Shown here piece after piece: positions 5,090 through 7,552 of a stretch of 7,552 nucleotides of DNA. The position numbers and the translations under genes are program-made. The stretch is from an uncultured Bacteroides sp. (GTDB lineage: Bacteria; Bacteroidota; Bacteroidia; Bacteroidales; Bacteroidaceae), in NCBI GenBank assembly GCA_905201685.1, contig CAJKOW010000067.1, forward strand, positions 1-7,552, in the 5' to 3' direction. The notes under the pieces were generated by a model that was not told the DNA's origin, searched no databases, and saw nothing but the letters and a program-made list of their open reading frames with translations. Position 1 is the stretch's first letter, and each line of letters begins with the position of its first letter.

Positions 5090-5943
5090 CAGACTGGTAT
5101 GTGCAGGTCGATTGCGATGACGAAGCATTCGGCCATTTGCCCAACCTCCTTCCGTTTCGGGTGTCCGAGTCACAGTCTTCCGACGTCAGCTGCCTGTTCC
5201 GTTTGCAGACGGGTCGGATGATTCCCTCAGTGACCGTCCCACCGCTCATTGTCAACGAGTTGGAAGGTCGCACCCTTCATCTGTGGCTTTTCCCCGATTG
5301 CAGCCTCATTTCCCTGACGCTGCATGGCAGCCGTCACACCTACCGTTTGCGTGCCGACCGCGATTGGAAACAGCTTGTCACCGACTGGCAGCCCGACACC
5401 CCCGAATCCTATGCCGTGCTGAACGATTTTCTGATGATCGCCTTTGTCTATAGCTCGGCATTCTATCATACGGTGTTGATCCATGCCTCGTCGGTGGCAG
5501 TCCGTCACGAAGGCTGTGCCTTCATCGGTCCTTCCGGAGTAGGGAAGAGCACCCATTCCCGTCTTTGGTTGGAGCACGTCCCCGATAGCCGTCTGCTCAA
5601 CGACGACCAGCCCGTGTTGCGTCGGATGCCCGATGGCAGCATGCGCATATACGGTTCTCCCTGGAGTGGCCAGACGCCTTGCTATCGCAACGAAGGAGTC
5701 CGTCTGAACACGCTGTTCTTCATGGAGCAGGCTGCCGAGAATCGTGTCATCCGTCTGAATGGCATTCCCACCTTCTGCCGTTTGCTCGAGTCCGTGTCGG
5801 CCATTGGTCGCGACTCCCGGACCTTTGCACCGGTCAGCGAGACACTGGCGTGGGTTGCCGGAACCGTCCCGGCCTATCTGCTTCAGAACCGTCCCGAGAA
5901 GTCAGCCGCCCTTCTCAGTGCAAAGGTGTTTTTTTCGGCGTGA
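5074..5943 (+). CDS. HPr kinase/PEP carboxykinase-like P-loop protein
   Basis: The protein has 289 residues. A clear Walker A, GPSGVGKST at 152-160, is preceded by LIHASSVAV (135-143) and FIG, the order found in HprK-type kinases, where a His-containing strand precedes the P-loop. LLNDDQPVL (174-182) supplies the probable Walker B acidic residues D177/D178, and YGSPWSGQ (193-200) resembles the conserved loop of the PEPCK/HprK fold. The first 130 residues match nothing I recognise. Proteins of this kind occur in peptide-modification and polysaccharide gene clusters as small-molecule or serine kinases, and no HPr partner is present here. The ATG overlaps the end of the AraC-type gene by 16 bases, which suggests translational coupling. 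Its substrate is unknown. It has no signal peptide or membrane segment, so it is probably cytoplasmic. Confidence 0.75.
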   Translation: MELQIADWYVQVDCDDEAFGHLPNLLPFRVSESQSSDVSCLFRLQTGRMIPSVTVPPLIVNELEGRTLHLWLFPDCSLISLTLHGSRHTYRLRADRDWKQLVTDWQPDTPESYAVLNDFLMIAFVYSSAFYHTVLIHASSVAVRHEGCAFIGPSGVGKSTHSRLWLEHVPDSRLLNDDQPVLRRMPDGSMRIYGSPWSGQTPCYRNEGVRLNTLFFMEQAAENRVIRLNGIPTFCRLLESVSAIGRDSRTFAPVSETLAWVAGTVPAYLLQNRPEKSAALLSAKVFFSA

Positions 5944-5944
5944 T

Positions 5945-6010
5945 TGGGGGAGGGTTTAGGGTTTATGGTTTAAGGTTTAGAGTTTAGGGTTTAGAGTTTA
6001 GGGTTTAGGG
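5945..6010 (+). repeat. Telomere-like heptamer repeat (TTTAGGG-type)
   Basis: Directly after the HprK-like stop, about nine imperfect copies of the heptamer GGGTTTA (variants ATGGTTTA, AGAGTTTA) occupy the first half of the gap. The G-runs lie on the coding strand, so the operon transcript would carry several GGG tracts separated by UUUA and might fold into a G-quadruplex. Such repeats occur in intergenic regions of some Bacteroidetes; no telomere function is implied. Confidence 0.8.
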
Positions 6011-6026
6011 TAACCTCTTGTTCCTT

Positions 6027-6054
6027 GTCCCTCGTCCCTCGTCCCTCGTCTCTC
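6027..6054 (+). repeat. Tandem GTCCCTC heptamer repeat
   Basis: Three exact copies of GTCCCTC (6027-6047) and one variant, GTCTCTC (6048-6054), stand in tandem. The tract follows the G-rich heptamers by 16 bases and ends 13 bases before the HAD gene. The CCC runs could pair with upstream GGG runs in the RNA and mask the start region of the next gene. Confidence 0.8.
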
Positions 6055-6067
6055 ATATCTTGTTTCT

Positions 6068-6508
6068 ATGATTATCGCAGTCGATTTCGACGGTACCATC
6101 GTCGAGCACCGTTATCCGGCCATAGGTCCCGAAATACCGTTTGCCGTTGATACGTTGAAACTTTTGGCTCGCGAACGCCATCAGTTGATTCTCTGGACCG
6201 TTCGCGAAGGCGATTTGCTCACCGATGCCATCGAGTTCTGCCGCAGCCGTGGGTTGGAATTCTATGCCGTCAACAGCAATTATCCGGAAGAGAAACTGTC
6301 GCATGGCAACTATTCCCGCAAGCTGAAGGCCGATCTGTTCATCGACGACCGCAATCTGGGTGGCCTCCCCGATTGGGGACTCATCTATCGCATGATTCAC
6401 GACGGATTAACCTTCGAAGACGTTTACCGTCACCCCCAGCCTTCGGTTCCGTCAAGGCAGCAAGGCTTTGGGGAGAAACTGTGGAGATTTTTTGGAATTA
6501 AAAGTTAA
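6068..6508 (+). CDS. Small HAD-superfamily hydrolase (capsule-locus phosphatase-like)
   Basis: This 146-residue protein lacks a cap domain. The HAD motifs are all visible: motif I DFDGT (D6 nucleophile, D8 acid/base), motif II Thr44 in ILWTVREG, motif III probably Lys85 (SRKLKAD), and motif IV FIDDRN (D93, D94). It belongs with compact nucleotidase-like HAD proteins known from Bacteroides polysaccharide loci (the B. thetaiotaomicron BT_0820 type, from memory). The expected reaction is Mg-dependent hydrolysis of a phosphate ester, perhaps a sugar phosphate or nucleotide, but no substrate can be read from the sequence. It starts 124 bases after the HprK-like gene, across two heptamer repeat tracts, and is followed after 32 bases by the export gene. 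The last 20 or so residues, beyond about 125, are variable linker. Confidence 0.85.
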   Translation: MIIAVDFDGTIVEHRYPAIGPEIPFAVDTLKLLARERHQLILWTVREGDLLTDAIEFCRSRGLEFYAVNSNYPEEKLSHGNYSRKLKADLFIDDRNLGGLPDWGLIYRMIHDGLTFEDVYRHPQPSVPSRQQGFGEKLWRFFGIKS

Positions 6509-6540
6509 ATACTCAATTTATTATTTATTCATTATTCATC

Positions 6541-7338
6541 ATGCTATCATTCAAACGTTATCTTTGGATTCTCTCGCTTCCGTTGCTACTCTCCGGATGC
6601 GCATCTTATAATAAGTCAGTCTATCTTCGTCACGACAAGGTGCTCGACGCCATCGAGCAGCAAGGCCGTCTCTACGAATACCGCATCATGCCCAAGGACG
6701 AATTAGTCATTGTCGTCAGCACGTCCGATCCTGCCTCCTCCGTTCCCTTCCTTCGCAAGTTGGGGCAGAGCAAGGAGATGAGTCAGAACACCCAGGGCGT
6801 TAACAATGCCAAGCTGTTGAACTACTTGGTCGATAACGAAGGTTGCATCGACTATCCCGTTCTCGGCAAGCTCTTCGTTTCCGGCCTTTCCTGTCGCGAG
6901 TGCGAGGCACTGATCCGTCAGAAGTTGGAAGCCTACCTCAACGAAGTGCCCAATGTCACCGTCCGCATCGACAATTTCAAGGTCAGTGTGATCGGCGAAG
7001 TTGCCAGTCCGGGAACATTCACCGTCACCGACGAGCGCATCAACATCTTCCAGGCCCTGGCCCAGGCCGGCGACATGACCCTCTTTGCCGACCGCGACGA
7101 TGTGCAGCTCCTGCGCGAAGATTCCATCGGTCGGCGTCATGTCATCCATCTCGACCTCACCGAGGCCGGCATAGCCTTAGCCCCCGAATACTATCTGCAG
7201 CAGAACGACATTGTCTATGTCAAGCCCACCAAGGCAAAGGTACGTTCCAATACGTTCAGCGACAACGCCTCCATCTGGATCAGCCTGCTCAGTCTGGCCT
7301 CCACTTTGGCTTCCCTGTTCATTATTGCCTTTCAGTAA
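6541..7338 (+). CDS. wza: Wza-type polysaccharide export outer-membrane lipoprotein
   Basis: Wza-type proteins form the outer-membrane channel for capsular or exopolysaccharide. This 265-residue protein has a lipoprotein signal peptide (SFKRYLWILSLPLLLSGC) with the lipobox LLSGC and acylated C20. A polysaccharide-export domain covers about 44-143 (YEYRIMPKDELVIVVS, then VDNEGCIDYPVLGKLFVSG, then PNVTVRI). An SLBB-type domain follows at about 147-200 (VSVIGEVASPGTFTVTD, then INIFQALAQAGDM). A hydrophobic C-terminal segment at about 243-264 (IWISLLSLASTLASLFIIAF) fits Bacteroides homologues, which end in a membrane segment. It is shorter than E. coli Wza, as is usual in this phylum. The partner Wzc-type tyrosine kinase/copolymerase would be expected downstream but is outside the window. 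A short AT-rich ATTCATT-type repeat (6515-6540) sits directly before the ATG. Confidence 0.93.
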   Translation: MLSFKRYLWILSLPLLLSGCASYNKSVYLRHDKVLDAIEQQGRLYEYRIMPKDELVIVVSTSDPASSVPFLRKLGQSKEMSQNTQGVNNAKLLNYLVDNEGCIDYPVLGKLFVSGLSCRECEALIRQKLEAYLNEVPNVTVRIDNFKVSVIGEVASPGTFTVTDERINIFQALAQAGDMTLFADRDDVQLLREDSIGRRHVIHLDLTEAGIALAPEYYLQQNDIVYVKPTKAKVRSNTFSDNASIWISLLSLASTLASLFIIAFQ

Positions 7339-7356
7339 AGGCGAGGAGGGCGTTTT

Positions 7357-7380
7357 GAGAATGAAGAATGAAGAATTTAA
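7357..7380. repeat. AATGAAGAA-type simple repeat
   Basis: GAATGAAGAATGAAGAATTTAA follows the wza stop by less than 20 bases. It resembles 1934-1953 upstream of the recombinase, where GAATGAAGAATGAAGAATTTAG occurs. Here it runs straight into dispersed repeat copy C. Confidence 0.6.
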
Positions 7381-7435
7381 GTTTCGCAAGTTTATTAATA
7401 GGTTGTAGTTAAGGAGTTAAGTAGTTAAGCCAATA
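7375..7435 (-). repeat. Dispersed repeat, copy C
   Basis: Read on the minus strand the order is TATTGGCTTAACT, several ACTTAACTCC-like units, then TTGCGAAACTTAAAT. It is a shorter version of copies A and B near the recombinase: TATTGGCTT(T)AACT at one end and GCGAAACTTAAAT at the other. This shows the block is a dispersed element of the genome and not only a recombinase site. Confidence 0.6.
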
Positions 7436-7517
7436 CTTTTGTGAAAAGGATACAGACCATACACTTCATCGTCTCTAACTTCCAAGCAGGTGTGTCAAAA
7501 CAAAGGTATCTGCAACT

Positions 7518-7552
7518 CTCCTCCTTCAGGAAGGAGGAGTACCCGAAGGGGG
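7518..7552. repeat. Palindromic intergenic repeat, continuing past the window
   Basis: A perfect 9-bp stem, CTCCTCCTT (7518-7526) and AAGGAGGAG (7531-7539) with a CAGG loop, is followed by TACCCGAAGGGGG at the window end. It resembles dispersed C/G-rich palindromes that I associate with Bacteroidales intergenic regions. No T-run is visible, so terminator function is not supported within the window. Confidence 0.5.

Noticed and set aside
5945..6054. Chromosome-end telomere or replication origin
   Set aside because: The tract is short and imperfect and lies inside an operon with genes continuing on both sides; no DnaA boxes or hairpin telomere features are seen.
6703..7149. Minus-strand and other-frame open frames within wza
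   Set aside because: They are shadows of the wza reading frame, which has a signal peptide, lipobox and export domains.

Overview
The window looks like a Bacteroidales chromosome, most likely Parabacteroides or Bacteroides. Four things support this: promoter boxes of the TTTG / TAnnTTTG type instead of E. coli-type -35/-10 boxes, a biotin synthase joined to a DAPA aminotransferase in one reading frame, a UpxY-type capsule antiterminator, and AT-rich dispersed intergenic repeats. The genus is an inference; no rRNA or other marker gene is present.

Layout. Positions 1-1221 (minus strand) carry the 5' part of a bioB-bioA fusion; its 3' end lies outside the window. Upstream, a well-formed promoter (1443-1473) precedes a 65-codon basic leader reading frame that runs into bioB without a stop. 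Positions 1474-2165 are intergenic and hold two diverged inverted copies of a dispersed repeat. A tyrosine recombinase follows (2166-3374, plus). Positions 3375-4083 are non-coding and contain the key regulatory element: a 248-bp segment bounded by 25-bp inverted repeats (3666-3690 and 3889-3913). Inside it are a promoter pointing left and a strong central hairpin. Positions 4084-7338 (plus) form the start of a capsular or exopolysaccharide operon: a upxY-like antiterminator broken by an in-frame amber codon, a small AraC-type HTH protein, a P-loop HPr-kinase-like protein, a small HAD phosphatase-like protein, and a Wza-type export lipoprotein. The window ends in dispersed repeats.

How it may work together. 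The recombinase probably inverts the 248-bp segment and so switches the capsule operon. As sequenced, the promoter faces away from upxY, so the operon appears to be in the OFF state. The upxY frame also carries a TAG at codon 79, so even after inversion the antiterminator would be truncated unless the codon is read through or bypassed. The locus may therefore be doubly silenced. I recognise no upxZ-like gene; its usual place after upxY is held by the AraC-type and HprK-like genes.

The most interesting items are the OFF-oriented invertible promoter with its central hairpin, the single-codon lesion in upxY, the in-frame leader of bioB, the altered auxiliary-cluster residues of BioB, and the palindrome that would form if the segment between the two ACGAGA repeats upstream of the recombinase were removed.
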